Shown: positions 35,101-46,937 of the stretch, piece after piece
Layout of the letters: each line of letters starts with the position of its first letter
Position numbering within the stretch: position 1 is the stretch's first letter
Assembly (NCBI GenBank): GCA_038502055.1
Contig: JAXRKN010000032.1
Span: forward strand, 1 to 64,000
Length of the DNA stretch: 64,000 bases
Origin: Tanytarsus gracilentus
Lineage: Eukaryota; Arthropoda; Insecta; Diptera; Chironomidae
Reading direction: 5' to 3'
Made by a program: the position numbers and the translations under genes
The notes under the pieces: generated by a model
Seen by the model: the letters and a program-made list of their open reading frames with translations, nothing else
Told to the model about the DNA's origin: nothing
Databases searched by the model: none

Positions 35101-36837
35101 TGAAATGATCCTCGAAAAGTTATCTCACCTTGGCATTGATAGCCCTGTTTACCTACTTTTGGATTTAAAAACAAAATAAATTATGCAACCTTCCACAACA
35201 AGATTTCATGGAAGTTTCTTTTTGATGAAAAACCCAATGTATTAGTTACTAAATCGCATTTAAATCAAAGTTACCCAAGGGTTTTCAGAAAAAAAACCAG
35301 CCAGCAAAATTTCTCCGCGATTTAGTAACTAACCTAGAGATTTTGCTTCGCTACTTCCAAGTTATTTTTGAATGTGTCATGCTTACCTATACCCCTGTTT
35401 ATTCAAATATTTTTTGGGAAGCAATTACAGGATGGAATAAAAAAGAAGAAAAATAAGTGCGATCTGTTAGTCACCTCGATATGAACTAAATAGTTTTTAA
35501 ATGTAATTTTTCTATTTTTTTTTGTTACTATTTTTTCTCATTTTGTATCACTTAAAAAAATACATTGATCAAAATTTCATGCAAACCCCTAGAATATTTT
35601 TTTAACTCACCAAATGAAATCACGACAATGTGAGCAAAAGGTCGGTTGACGCAAAAATGTCGCCATGAATTTGTGTCCATTCACCTGATGAACACGTCTT
35701 CTCATCGCACCGCGACGGCGATTCATGAACGGCTGCTCCTTGTTTGTACGTCGGCTCTGCATTTGATTTTGTGTGCTCTCTACAATTGTTTTAATGTTAA
35801 AAAAGGTTATTGAGATTTTATTTTATTTTTATAAGAGCTTTTTACCTTGGGACCATCTTAAATCAATCTTCACATGCAAGCGTCCACTTGGTTCTAAATC
35901 AACCCAAAAATCAGTTTGATCTTGTTGATTGCGAGCTATTAAATCTTCAAACGATATTGTTGCGTTGGCATTGAAGACATCATCAATGGGAGCCTTGTGA
36001 AAGACAGTTATGCCTAAAGTTGATGCATTTTCCACCTCATGAATAAATGTCTCATTCCAAACAGGATCAAATGTTTTCTGCTTAATCGCGGAACGATCTG
36101 GAAGAAAGCATTATTTGTTTTCTTAATTTTTTTTACTGAGCACTAAAATATCATAATTTTTCATTTCGCGCTTTTGATGATTCCATAAAATCCATTCAAA
36201 AATGGTGTAATTGTGACAAATTTTTGTATAAAAGTATTAAGCTAGTTTTTTATAAAAAATTCTGCATGGAAATTGTTTTGGAAACAGTGCCTTGATACCT
36301 ACCAAATAAAGAAAATCAACAGAAAATTTTGTTTATTTATTCAGTAGCATTTTTGTTCAAGTGGTAAAAATTTTTATTTCATTCTAAATTGTTTATGAAA
36401 AACGTTGCCTAACACAGTAGGAAAATGTGCATTTTTATTTAAAACACGTTAACGTGCTGACTAAAAAATGATAGTAAAAATCTATGTTTTTCCCCAAGAC
36501 ATTGCTGAAGATTGGCGCCCAAGCGAGAAAATGAGGGGGGAGAGAGATTGAATGAGGAGAGAAAAACCTCTTTGGAAAATGGATGCTATAGCTGCCCCAT
36601 TTTTATCGACCCAAATTTTTCACGAAAAATTTTCAATAAAATTTTCTCGTAAATTAGTTAAATTAAACGCAATTTGCACTCACCAATGAATTTTTCGTCC
36701 ACATTTAGTGATACATAAGGATCCAGATCCCGTTTATCGTTATTTTTTCCAAAATTCAATTCATGTCTTTTCTGATAATCTGTTGGTCGCAAGTCATTCG
36801 CTTCGCATATTTTTACTCTTAATGTACCCGTAAACAT
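32163..36837 (-). CDS. Pkc98E: Novel protein kinase C (epsilon/Pkc98E type)
   Basis: The thirteen coding exons are 36837-36684, 36097-35846, 35779-35611, 35394-35387, 35152-35129, 34896-34701, 34646-34052, 33992-33740, 33679-33597, 33531-33411, 33345-33265, 33208-33150 and 32327-32163, giving 719 aa with all phases closed. This is a diacylglycerol-activated, Ca-independent Ser/Thr kinase. In order: a novel-type C2 (MFTGTLRVKICEANDLRPTD); a pseudosubstrate with Ala at the phospho-site (RRGAMRRRVHQ); C1A (HKFMATFLRQPTFCSHC...); C1B (HRFAVHSFKRLTFCDHC...); then the kinase P-loop GKGSFGKV, YRDLKLDN, DFG, activation loop TSTFCGTPDYIAPE, turn motif LTPVPSD and hydrophobic motif FAGFSFVN. Exons 4 and 5 are microexons of 8 and 24 nt inside C1A. 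Confidence 0.95.
32494..32807. mobile_element. ~310-bp MITE with long inverted repeats
   Basis: This element lies in the last PKC intron. The left arm (GAGTGATAGTCGGGCGTTTATAA, then AATAACGTTCTAT and GGGGAAAACAGCTGAATCGCC) returns inverted on the right (GGCGATTCAGCTGTTTTCCCC, AACGTTATT, TTATAAACGCTGACTATCACTC). Almost the whole element can fold on itself. No TSD was defined. Confidence 0.65.
35387..35394 (-). other. Pkc98E: 8-nt microexon in the PKC C1A domain
   Basis: On the minus strand AAACAG|GGGTATAG|GTAAGC supplies exactly the 8 nt needed between exon 3 (ending ATTTG) and exon 5 (starting GTAAACAGGGC), restoring DFIWGIGKQGYQC. Direct joining of exons 3 and 5 gives an immediate stop. The family has WG(V)IGKQGYQC at this place. 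Confidence 0.8.
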
Positions 36838-37308
36838 TGTGACTAAGTAAATAATCGTGATTATGTTTTAGGTACACAGTCGTTCCTTTCTGATGACTCT
36901 TTTTTGTGCAAAATATGTGTGTATATGAGATTTTACCGAAATAAAAAATCCTTTTATCTTAAATACTCGTAGATTCGTTCGATTTCATGAAGACTTTTTT
37001 GTGCTTTATCGGTGCGTTTTATGCTTTTTTTAATAGGATTTTATCATGCACGACTATATTAATATAAGAACTTAATATTTACTTTAAATATTTCGAGCTT
37101 ACACATAGTGAAAATTGAATTTTTTGTCTCTTCACTTTAGGATAGGACTGAACGACAAACCGATTGTTCGACATTCGACATTTGCTTCGAATATCCGAAT
37201 TTCTCTCTTTTTTTACCAAAGGTGGTGAGAGAGAGAGGGGGGGGGAGGGAAATACTATTTTTTTATTCTTTGTGAAACATTTTATTAAAAAACTCATCAA
37301 TACTTTTA
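36838..37308. other. Intergenic gap between PKC start and HBS1 end
   Basis: This gap is the likely promoter and 5' UTR region of the minus-strand PKC gene. It has a purine run (GAGAGAGAGAGGGG) near 37228 and TTTATT (AATAAA on the minus strand) near 37280 that could end HBS1. Nothing else was recognised. Confidence 0.4.
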
Positions 37309-40300
37309 TTAATTTAAAACATCTGTTACGAGACCAGCTGCAATCGTACATCCGCCCGACCTAAGCATAATTCTTCCCATCTCTTTCAAGTCCGAAAATC
37401 GTTCGATTGCGATAGCTTTTTGAAAAGTCATTTCGATGAGAGCGCAGGAGTTGTTGGTGAGGCATCGAGGAGATTTTTTGATTATCTCTCCCGTGCCTTT
37501 ATGAAGTTGAGCTTTTAGCTTAGATATGGTGGCGGGTTCAACGAGCGAGTGATGATGCAAAAGCACCTTAAAAAAATTAAGTAACAATATTATTGATCAT
37601 TAATACGCATAAATTGTTGAATACTCACTGGAAAGCCAATTGTAATTGGAGTTTTAACATTGAAAACTATAATTCTGGCTTTAATTTTTGTGCCAAGTGG
37701 AACGGGATTAGGAAAATCGCACAGAATAAAACCAATAGAGATATTTGTTGCGTCGATTCCTAACATAAAGTAAAATTAATATAATTTAAATTTTTAATCA
37801 CTAAAATTACCAAAGTACATAAATCAGTAGTCAGTAGCCACGGCTACATGGAAAAAATATGTGTATCAAACGAATAAGTAAAGAAGAAAGGCAACTTATT
37901 CATGTAAAGTGCAGTGTTAGAAAATTTTAAAAAATAAGATTGTATTAGCCGAGTGAGTCTGCACTTGGCGAAAACTAAATCTGTTTATATTTTTCTCACA
38001 AATAATTTTTTTGTTATTTTATTTCAGAGTTGCAAAACTTCGAATTCGAACGGATCCAAATTCGAAAGAAAATATTCAAAAACGGATCCATCGACTCATG
38101 AATAAGTTGCCTTTCTTATATTTTTATCGTTGTTTAGTACCGCGGCACCAGCCAACTCTAAATTATTACCTGAAAGAACAATGGAGACTTGATCGCCAGC
38201 AAAAGCAGTTTGCACGACAAGATCGTCAATGGAGATACTCTTAGCGACAGCTTGTTCCCTTGTTGGACAAATTAATATCTTGTCGTTAGTACAAATATGC
38301 CCCGAAGCTATTCTTCCAGAAATGTTTACTCCACTGCCCCCCTTTAAAATTTATACAATCTACTTATTATTTTAAAACACGATTAATTATAATCATTTAC
38401 CTTGAAAATGTCCGAAATTGATAGACGGAGGGGTTTATCGATAGCTCTTTCTGGTGCATTAAAACCGTCTACAATATCACAAAGAGTCGGTCCATTGTAC
38501 CATTTTTTTAAATCACTGTCTGAAGCCTCTTTCACAAGATTTTCACCAGTCAATCCAGAACAAGGAATATAGTGAACATCAGCGTCTCTGAAGCCAGCGT
38601 GTTTAAGAAAAAGCTTTAATTTGGACATGATCTCCGTGAATCGCTCCTGACTCCACTACTCAACCGCGTTGTCAATTTGAAAATATTTAAGAAAGTAATT
38701 TTAGCAATATTTTAATTTGTTTAAATATATAATCTTCTTATTATTCAAAACTTAGACGAAGCTGTTGCTGAAAGCGTACCACTTCATGTAAATTGAACCA
38801 CTGAAATATTTCCTGCCTGGGACATGTTACCCTAATGTTACCGTTAAAATTTAACAATCCTGATACAAATAAAATTTAAATCTCGGCCCCAACGTTTTCA
38901 TTTCTCATGCATTTAAAAAGTTAAATTTGTGTTGGTTAGTTCGGGTGACTTTAAAAAAAATTCAAATAGTACAAATTAAAAAAATTCTTATAAATTTCAA
39001 AAGTAAATAAAAAAGATGTTTAGAAAATTGTTAATATTAACGTATTTCGGATAAAAAGTTTTAAATCTTCAGGCAACTCAAATACATGAAAAAAATGCCC
39101 GAACGTAGGACAAACGAGCTTTTATTTAAATAAAAAGCTAAAGCATGTGGGAGTATCTAAAATTTTAAAATGTACCTTCTCATTATCTAGTTTATTCACT
39201 GCTACGCAAATCTGATTAACACCTAGGGATCGCACGAGCAAGGCATGCTCTCTTGTTTGCCCACCCGCTTCGAATCCCGCCTCAAATTCTCCTCTAGTTG
39301 CGTCGACGACTAATACAGCAACATCCGCTTGATTCGCACCGCAGATCATGTTAGGAATAAAATCTAAAAGGGTTGAAAAAGTTGTTTATTGTTTATTTTT
39401 CATACCTTTATGACCAGGTGCATCAAGCAGAGTGACTTTTTTACTTTTGGTTTCGAATCTTTGAAAACCACAGTCCATCGTTATTCCTCTCGTTCTCTCT
39501 ATTTTTTTTTGGATATTTAAAAATAATCTCTCTTGAGTGATTAAATAAAAATATTACCTTCGCCAGTTTCGTCGAGTACCCAGGCGTACATGAAGCTCTG
39601 TTTGCCCATTTTTTTGCTCTCATGCTCATACTTGTGCATAAGTTTTTGAGGAACATTCCCCAAGTCGTATAATAAGTGACCCATCATTGTAGATTTTCCT
39701 GCATCGACGTGTCCAATGACTACAAGATGAATTTGCTCTTTCTCGCTGCCACGATCTCTTTGATAAAGTTCTCGTGCCTTTTTTAAATTAAAAAAGGTTT
39801 TAAACTTACGCTTAAAAATAAATTTTTTTAACGTAAGCCACACAAAGTTGTGGTAACGCTTATATGCCAATTTTTAATTTTTCCGTCCGTCTGCACCTTC
39901 GAGAACTCGGCCCCTGGACCAGTTAGAGACTTTGGGATTTCGCTAGATGGTAGTTCTTAGGGTCTATATGTGCAGGCAAGAATTTGTCGAGTCATGACCA
40001 TGGGTCGTGCCGCCATAATTAGAAAATAATTAGGAATAATTATAAATGTCCATTTTTCATACAATTTTTTTTCTTATATGGCTTCATGGGTATCGTTGAA
40101 CTCATCCTTTGATGCCGAGTAGGATGGAATAGGTCCGAAGGACTTAGGACTTAGGATCTTAAAGCCTAGAGTCAAATATAGGTCGTAAAGTCAAATTTTC
40201 AAAATTTTGTCTACTGAACTTATTTTAAAGCTATAACTGATCTGATTTTCTGAAGAAAAGCAACTCGATATCAACGGAAACAAATTCAAACCATTTTGAG

Positions 40301-42041
40301 AGAGCACGCGAGAACTACGGTAAGGACGGAAGCTGCGTTGGTTTGCGTCTGACCAGGGTCGAAAGATACCTGAGAGTTATCACATCGTTAAATACCAATA
40401 CCAATACCACATTTAAAATGGAATGACTGAGTTCTCGATAAGCTAGACGAACACATGAAAAGCTAAGAGGGAAGAATTGTTTGCGGTTTCAAAATATTAA
40501 TTGTTATCAACGTACATTTCGATTGACTTCTCTGTTGATGCGGCCTTGCTTAGTCTCTTCATCGGGCGAATTTCTACCAGAGCCGGATGGCGATTGAATT
40601 TTTGGAGTTTGAGTTTTAGGAGAGCTTATTTCAAAGCCTGAGGTTTTGACTTTAGCTGCGGTCACAGCTAATCTATTGTTACGCAGTTGCTGTTGTTTTA
40701 ATTGTTGAGATTTTTCAAAAAGAATGTCTCCAATTCCTATTATTATAGATATTAAATATAAAAAAATGATAATTCAACATCTTGTTTGTTTGAGTATTAA
40801 ATAAAAAATAATTAAGGTGGAAATTAAAGTTGTAAATGTGACAAAATTTGATCGTCAGGCGAAGGTACATCAAATTTAAAGCGATTTATGTCTGTAGGTG
40901 TATCGTTTTGATCAGAAGAATGTCGAATTTTGGAAACTCTTTTGTGAAAGCGTCTTCCTATAATTTTCCCCATCATACTAGGCTGATAAACTGTCTTATA
41001 TTTTTCACTGTCAAGATCTCGTAGAGTACTCGTACAAATAATTTTCCTATCACGTTGATCCATATTGTTGCAACTCTTTTTCATGTTACAATCTATAAAT
41101 TTTGGAATGAATTCTTCGCATCCTTGAATTATGTTGTTTTTCCTCGGCAGCTCTCTCTTTTCACAATCACTTAGAAGTGCCGATTTAAGATCAATTAAGG
41201 GAGCCTGTTTGGATGAGTAAAAATTATTTTAATTTTTTTTTAAAAAGTTGTAAATTTAAAGTTCACCTTGAATTTATTCTTTTTTTGATAGCTTGTAATA
41301 TCCAATAAATCACTCCGATGAAGAGATTCCTTGTTGAGTTTCAATGATGGTAGTTTAAATTTTGTCGAGCACGAGATTGCTACTGGCGCCTGTTTCAATT
41401 GAAACTTTCCAAGTTCCGAGAGGGTTTTAAAAGCTGGCATGGCTTGAGTAATTGATATTTTTTCAAAATCTTACCTTGCGAGAGAGGAAACATTCAAGAG
41501 AAATTATGGAAAACATTATGGTGTGATGTTTTATTATTAATTACCTTTCTCAACGGTTTCCGTTAGTTTAGAGTTTCGCGGCTGCGGTTCAGCTTTGAGG
41601 AGTGAGTCTAGCGCTTTATTAAAATCAAAATTATTAGCAATGATAACTTCCGTGAGTTTTCGATCTGAATGAATTTCGCCAATGATGTTTCTTATCTCCT
41701 CAATGCACGAAAGTAGTTTACTTTTGTCAATGTCATTCAATTCCGTCTTTTCAAATCTTTCAGACTCTCGCTGCTGCTGCTCCTTTTCTTCTTCTTCCAA
41801 CTCCTCTTGGATGTTTGCATTTTTTGACATAAATTGCTCCAAACTCGACTGACCCCTTGCTCGATCATAAATCCACTGCCCAGCGTCCGTTGGAGAAATA
41901 CATTCTTCATCTAAGCTTCCCACAGTGTCTTCGTAATCAAATTCTAAATTATTTTTTAAGAGATGACTTTTTCACGTTTTATTTTCGTCTTTTCTCACCA
42001 TCACTGTAATTCATAGAACGAATGTTCCTATGTCGTGCCAT
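37309..42041 (-). CDS. HBS1: HBS1, ribosome-rescue GTPase (with SKI7 alternative isoform)
   Basis: The HBS1 isoform uses exons 42041-41999, 41943-41545, 40736-40516, 39777-39558, 39498-39406, 39363-39176, 38655-38401, 38341-38170, 37759-37629 and 37566-37309, giving 659 aa (human 684). HBS1, the eRF3-like partner of Pelota/Dom34, dissociates stalled ribosomes in no-go and non-stop decay. The N-terminal HBS1_N domain has SPTDAGQWIYDR and IIANNFDFNKALDSLL. The GTPase has GHVDAGKSTMMGHLL (G1), RGITMD (G2), DAPGHKDFIPNM (G3), NKLD (G4) and the eRF3/EF-1A barrels ending GRIMLRSGGCTIAAGLVTDV. Exons 41469-41267 and 41204-40824 are skipped in this form because only exon 2 to exon 5 joining is in phase. 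It is divergent to DNAJC3 (262 bp). Confidence 0.94.
37905..38070. repeat. Dispersed repeat, unoccupied homologue of the site at 6180-7040
   Basis: This segment of HBS1 intron 9 (GAGTGAGTCTGCACTTGG, CTCACAAATAATTTTTTT, ATTTTATTTC.GAGTTGCAA) matches both flanks of the 6321-6972 MITE without the insertion. Confidence 0.55.
39829..40340. mobile_element. Composite of MITE copy and 3' retroelement-like tail in HBS1 intron
   Basis: 39829-40232 matches the left and middle parts of the 6321-6972 family (CAAAGTTGTGGTAACGCTTATATG, CCGTCCGTCTGCACC). At about 40250 it changes into a segment also found near 32455 (CTCGATATCAACGGAAA). It then passes into a GC-richer stretch ending at about 40425 in repeated AATACC units, which resembles the 3' tail of a non-LTR retroelement. 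Confidence 0.45.
40824..41469 (-). CDS. SKI7-specific alternative exons of the HBS1 gene
   Basis: Two exons, 41469-41267 and 41204-40824, follow HBS1 exon 2 in frame and end in a stop, giving a ~341-aa protein without the GTPase. The first starts after GCAAGGTAAG|ATTTTG (KDFEKISI). The last reads YQPSMMGKIIGRRF and ends near INRFKFDVPSPDDQIL. In vertebrates and plants, a short HBS1 splice form carrying an FKFDxPSPDD-type motif acts as SKI7, bridging the cytoplasmic exosome to the SKI complex. The exon 3 end phase does not fit the next HBS1 exon, so the two forms are mutually exclusive. Expression is not shown. Confidence 0.75.
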
Positions 42042-42303
42042 GCTATTAATCCTTAAACTGCTGTAAGTCACTTTTTTAGAATATTTTTCTTTTTAAAATT
42101 CTCTGCATGCAAAGACAAACTGAAAATTTCTGAACGCACCCTAGGGGGTTGCTTACAAGCAATAATTTGTGTACTCTAGGCGGTTTAGTCGAATTCGATC
42201 TCTGCTCCATTAAAACTGATGTGGCTCAAAAATAAATATAAAAAAGACGTATTTTATTCTAGAATAATATTAAGCCGTCAATTAATTATATAGAAAAGAA
42301 AAA

Positions 42304-45300
42304 ATGGAACTGATTTCTGGCCCTTCTAATCATCATCAGATGATGTTCACGATATACGTGGTGTTCTTTTTCATCGAAATTTTCACGAAAGGTGAGGAAA
42401 TTAATTTTTGGCACAAATAGAGTTAGTTAATGACATTTTCTTGTCAATTACCGCATTCTTGTGCGTGTTATCGATGACATCCTAATCTCTCTTATTCGTT
42501 CGGTAATATATTGTTATACAATTAAATTATTGAATGTCTCTGTAAAGAATTGAATTAGAAATTAAACAAAATTTTAAATACAAAGTTTTTAATGCCGCAT
42601 TAAAGAATAAATCACAGACAGAAAAGTAAAATGCTACCGTAAATAAGCTCTTATCACACAATATAAATTTTTTTAGGGGCCGAATCACAATCAACTAGGG
42701 CGGAAATAGAAAGGCATTTGGAATTGGGGAGAGACTTTCTAGCTCGAGGACAATTGGCCGATGCATTAACACATTATCATGCGGCAGTTGAGGGAGACAG
42801 TAAAAATTACCTGACATATTTTAAAAGAGCCACAGTGTACTTGGCATTAGGAAAGGCCAAATTAGCCATTCAGGACTTAGATCGCGCACTAGAATTAAAA
42901 CCCGATTTTACAACCGCCCGATCTCAACGTGGATCGGTTCATCTTAAAATAGGCGACTATGTAGCTGCAGAGCAAGATTTAGGACGTGCAGCACAAGAAG
43001 ATCCCTACAATGAGGAGACAAACTACCTTTTTCATCGTATAAATCCGGCAAGAGAGCAAATGCAACTTGTCGATGATGTAATTGAACGCGATGATTATCC
43101 AACCGCCGTTGTTCTTTTAACGCAGCTTTTAGAAATTTCCCCATGGTCAGTGGAGTTAAGAGAGCTTCGTGCACGTTCGTTTTTAGCCACAGGAGATAAA
43201 ATTTCAGCAATATCAGACTATCGTTCTGTAAATAGATTGATGTAAGATTGGTAGATTACCTAATTATTTTCCTATTAATAATTATCCATAATTATTGCTT
43301 TTTCGTTGACCCTCTCTTTTAAAATAACCGCCATTGAAATTTCTCATCAAAGTTGCTGTGTGTCTTATTGACAATTTCGAGGGTGAAAACTAAAGCGCAA
43401 TAATTATTAATTATCCACAAATAAATTAAATTAGGAAAATAATTAGAAGTAATAAAATTTTTTTAGGAAGAGTGGAATGAAAGATGGTTCCGATGATCTC
43501 ACTACTCACATTTATAATTTGAGTAAGCTCTTATATGAACTTGGTCACGCTGCAGACGCGCTTAAAGAAATACGAGAGTGTCTAAAACTAGACCCCGAGG
43601 ACAAACTCTGCTTTCCATTCTACAAGAAAGTCAAGAAAATCGATAAATTTGTGGGCGATGCTGAGCAAAACAGGGAAGATAAAAATTACGATGAGTGCAT
43701 TGCAAACGCGCATAAGATTATAAAGAATGAAAAGGATGTTCAAATGATAGTGTTCACCGGCAATAAACTTCTCTGTGGATGTAGTCTTAAGAACGACAAA
43801 TTTAGTGATGCAATTATGTATTGTAACATAGCCTTGAAGATCGAGAAAGATGCCAGCATTTTATGTGAGCTCGCCGAGGCATTAATTGGCGAAGAAATGT
43901 ATGATGATGGTGTAAGAAGCTATCAGGAGGCTCTTGAAATTGATGAAAATCTGCAGCGGGTTAATATTTTTGTTTGTTTTATAGCTCCGCTATATATTAA
44001 TTTTGGATTTTTCCAAAACCTGTTTTTGGCCCCTAGTGCCAAGACATTACATTGTGCAATATCAAAACATATACTCAAATGATAGGCCTAGCCAAACCCT
44101 ACAAACTGGCGAAAACAGATTTGAAATCGGTTGCTCCTACGAGGAGTTAGAGCCATTTAAGTCATCTTACTTTCTCACTTTCTTACTTTCTCACGATCTT
44201 AGTGGGCGGCATATCTCAAGAACGGCTGGTTGGATTTGATTCGGGTTTGTGGCTAAAGATCGGGTTGTGGCTCTAGTTGTGCAAGAAGTATTTAGTTTTG
44301 AGGTACGACCGTCCGTGGGTGCAAAAATGTCCTTTTTCATACAAATTTTCTCTTATATGCCTTCATGGGTATCGTTGAACTCGTAATTGGACCAGGAATC
44401 GAATGGAACTGACGATTTTTGAGGAATGTCCATCATGGCCGGCCAAGAGTGCCACTAATGTCCATTTTTCAGAACTATGGCTTCATGTATGTCGTTGAAC
44501 TCGTCATTGCATCGGGAATCGATTGACACTGACGATTTTTGAGGAATGTCCATCATGGCCGGCCAGGAGTGCCACTAATGTCCATTTTTTAGTACTATGG
44601 CTTCATGTATGTCGTTGAACTCGTGATTGCATCGGGAATCAAGTGACATTGAAGATTTTTGAGGAATGTCGATCATGGTCGGCCAGGAGTGCCACTAATG
44701 TCCATTTTTCAGAACTTTGGCTTCATGTATGTCGTTGAACTCGTCATTGCATCAGGAATCGATTGACATTGACGATTTTTGAGGAATGTCCATCATGGTC
44801 GGCCAGGAGTGCCACTAATGTTCATTTTTCAGAACTATGGCTTCATGTATGTCGTTGAACTCGTCATTGCATCAGGAATCGATTGGCATTGATGATTTTT
44901 GAAGGATGTCCTTCATGATTAACCAAAAGTGCCAACGGAGTAGGGTACTAATCTATGCGGAGCTATTGGAAATGGCAACGCCGTTTGCAGACCCATCTTG
45001 TTTATTTAAATATTTATAAATTTTAGGCAAAAGAGGGCATTGAGAGAGCAAGGAGACTGCAGAAGCAAGCTGAGAAAAGAGACTATTATAAAATACTTAA
45101 CGTTCCAAGAACGGCAACAACAAAAGAGATTACAAAAGCCTACAGAAAAATGGCGCAAAAATGGCATCCCGATAACTTTGCGCAGAACGAGAGCGAGAGG
45201 AAAATTGCAGAGAAAAAATTCATTGACATTGCTGCAGCCAAAGAGGTTTTAACCGATGCCGAAAAGAGAGCCCAGTTTGATAATGGTATATATATATTAT

Positions 45301-45471
45301 ATATATTTTAACTTTTTATCCCAATATAAAATTAAATTATATTTAAAACTCTTTTTAGGAGAAGACCCATTAGATCCGGAAAGTAGATCTAACAACAGAG
45401 GCAATCCCTTCCAAAATTTCCATCATTTTCAACACGGCTCTCCGTTTCAGTTTAAATTCCACTTTTCATAA
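42304..45471 (+). CDS. DNAJC3: DnaJ homolog subfamily C member 3 (P58IPK)
   Basis: The five exons are 42304-42391, 42677-43241, 43467-43959, 45027-45285 and 45359-45471, giving 505 aa (human 504) with all phases closed. This is an ER-lumen co-chaperone of BiP that restrains PERK/PKR signalling. An N-terminal hydrophobic signal (MMFTIYVVFFFIEIF) precedes about nine TPR units, such as LGRDFLARGQLADALTHYHAA, YFKRATVYLALGKAKLAIQDLDRAL and LSKLLYELGHAADALKEI. The J domain at about residues 394-460 has RDYYKILNVPRTATTKEITKAYRKMA and the catalytic HPD (WHPDNF), followed by a Phe-rich tail. No KDEL is seen. An AATAAA lies at 45560. Intron 3 (1067 bp) is filled by a dispersed repeat with a 120-bp tandem core. 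Confidence 0.95.
44318..44935. repeat. Five tandem copies of a 120-bp unit in DNAJC3 intron 3
   Basis: GTCGTTGAACTCGT recurs about every 120 bp (near 44376, 44497, 44617, 44737 and 44857), each time followed by GGAATCGATTGACATTGA, GATTTTTGAGGAATGTCC and AGTGCCACTAATGTCC. The array is the core of a larger dispersed element (about 44085-45010). Single or partial units occur at 6540-6720 and, inverted, at 63321-63530. Confidence 0.85.
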
Positions 45472-45725
45472 CCGAACGACATTGCATAGACGTCTTATCC
45501 TTTGCCATCAATTAATTTTGTTGATTAACTTATAAAAATGTGTGTAAAAATTATGAATCAATAAAACGTCACAAGGAGGGAGTGAGTGATGAATCCTGTA
45601 AATAAAAAGAGTCGTCGAAACTATAGTTGTAAAACATAGGTTTTTTTCTTTTGGAATCAATCGTTGCTTTATTGAAAAGATGTTTTGGTTCCCAACAAAA
45701 AGCTTGTTTATCGAGTGTGTTTGCC

Positions 45726-46425
45726 TTAAATACGTGAAGGATAGAGCATCTAAAAGAGAAAAATAGTTAGTTTTTTATACAGTTATTGACAAAATTATTT
45801 TTACTCACAATTCTTACACGATGGCCAATGGCATCAGCGGGCAAATTTTTTGTAAAGCGAGCACGAACACTTCCGTTGTTTCCATGAAGCCGAGTTACTT
45901 TACCCCAAATTCCACGCAAGCGAGACTTGTGCTTGGGATTTGATGGAGATGTGTCCTTTGATTTTGCCTTGTATACAAACACACATCGTTTTCCAACGTA
46001 GAAGAGAGAAGTCTTGCGACTACGAGATCCTTCGACCTGAGAAGAATACAATGAACAATTTGCTTTACAACAAGGCAAGTAACTCTCTTCGATTGAATAG
46101 ATATTTAGATATTTATATAGATCAGTCGTAAATACTCAACACAAAAAATTCAGGTTTCAAATGTCAATAAAGTAACATCACACTAGCAAACTTACATTTT
46201 AATACAATTTTAATTAATTAATATTACCTTAAGGAGGGCATGGTTCTCGTGTTGATTTCGGAGTCCGCGTTTGAAGCCTGTAAATACAGCTTTCGACCAT
46301 AGTCTACCGTAACGTTTGAATGGTCTTGGTGTGACTTCTTTCTGGATTTTCGGTTTAACAGCTACGGCGGCGGCTGGTTTTTTCTCCTTTTTCGCCGGTG
46401 CAGCTTTCTTTACTGTATCTGCCAT
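45726..46425 (-). CDS. RpL35A: 60S ribosomal protein L35a (eL33)
   Basis: The three coding exons are 46425-46228, 46036-45809 and 45749-45726, giving 149 aa. An Ala/Lys-rich N-terminal extension (KKAAPAKKEKKPAAAVAV), common in insect ribosomal proteins, precedes the conserved body: LWSKAVFTGFKRGLRNQHENHALLK, VEGSRSRKTSLFYVGKRCVFVYKAK, RGIWGKVTRLHGNNGSVRARF and the terminal VRIMLYPSRI. The ATG directly follows an acceptor (CTTTTAG|ATG), so a 5' non-coding exon exists upstream. A minus-strand AATAAA lies at 45668-45673. It converges on DNAJC3 and is divergent to ATR. Confidence 0.97.
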
Positions 46426-46753
46426 CTAAAAGTAGGCGATTTGATCTTAGTTTTTATAACCTCAATATTTTTTTTGCAACATATACTTGATTGAAGTGAT
46501 TACAGTGTGTGAAATCAATTGATTTTTTCTTATTAATTTATGTCTAACGAATGTTAAGAAAACATTTAAAAATATTTAAAAAAATTAAGTTTTCAAAATG
46601 TTTAGTTTTTTTTAAACATAAAAATTGATACAATGGACATATTGGAAAGTTTTCGCTTTGTTACGATTTGTGATTAATATGTGTGCAGGAATCGAGTTAA
46701 TTTTCTTGCAAAATTACCTTGGAAAGGCTTAAAATAATTAAATTTAAACTCAC

Positions 46754-46795
46754 TTCTACACGTTTTTTGGGTGCGTAGAACAAAAAGAAAGAAAT
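46754..46795 (-). promoter_or_regulatory. RpL35A: Probable 5' non-coding exon with TOP-like start of RpL35A
   Basis: On the minus strand a pyrimidine-rich CTTTCTTTTTGTTCTACGC leads to the donor TAGAA|GTGAGT, and the next acceptor is immediately before the RpL35A ATG. A 5' terminal oligopyrimidine start is typical of ribosomal-protein mRNAs. Confidence 0.5.
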
Positions 46796-46937
46796 ATTGA
46801 AACCCCCTCGTACGCGAGGGGGAAATTAAAGAGAATCAAGTGGTCACACACACAAACATACACAACATACAAAATTTTACCGCGCTCTTTTTCTCGTGGT
46901 TAAATGGATTTTTAGTTATAACTTGAATTAAAACTCA

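Noticed and set aside
37164..37364. 66-aa plus-strand ORF over the end of HBS1
   Set aside because: Antisense shadow and purine-run translation; the minus strand encodes the conserved HBS1 C-terminus.
37900..38260. ORF at 38011-38244 as an extra exon of HBS1
   Set aside because: It lies on the opposite strand within an intron and matches a dispersed repeat also found at 6180-7040.
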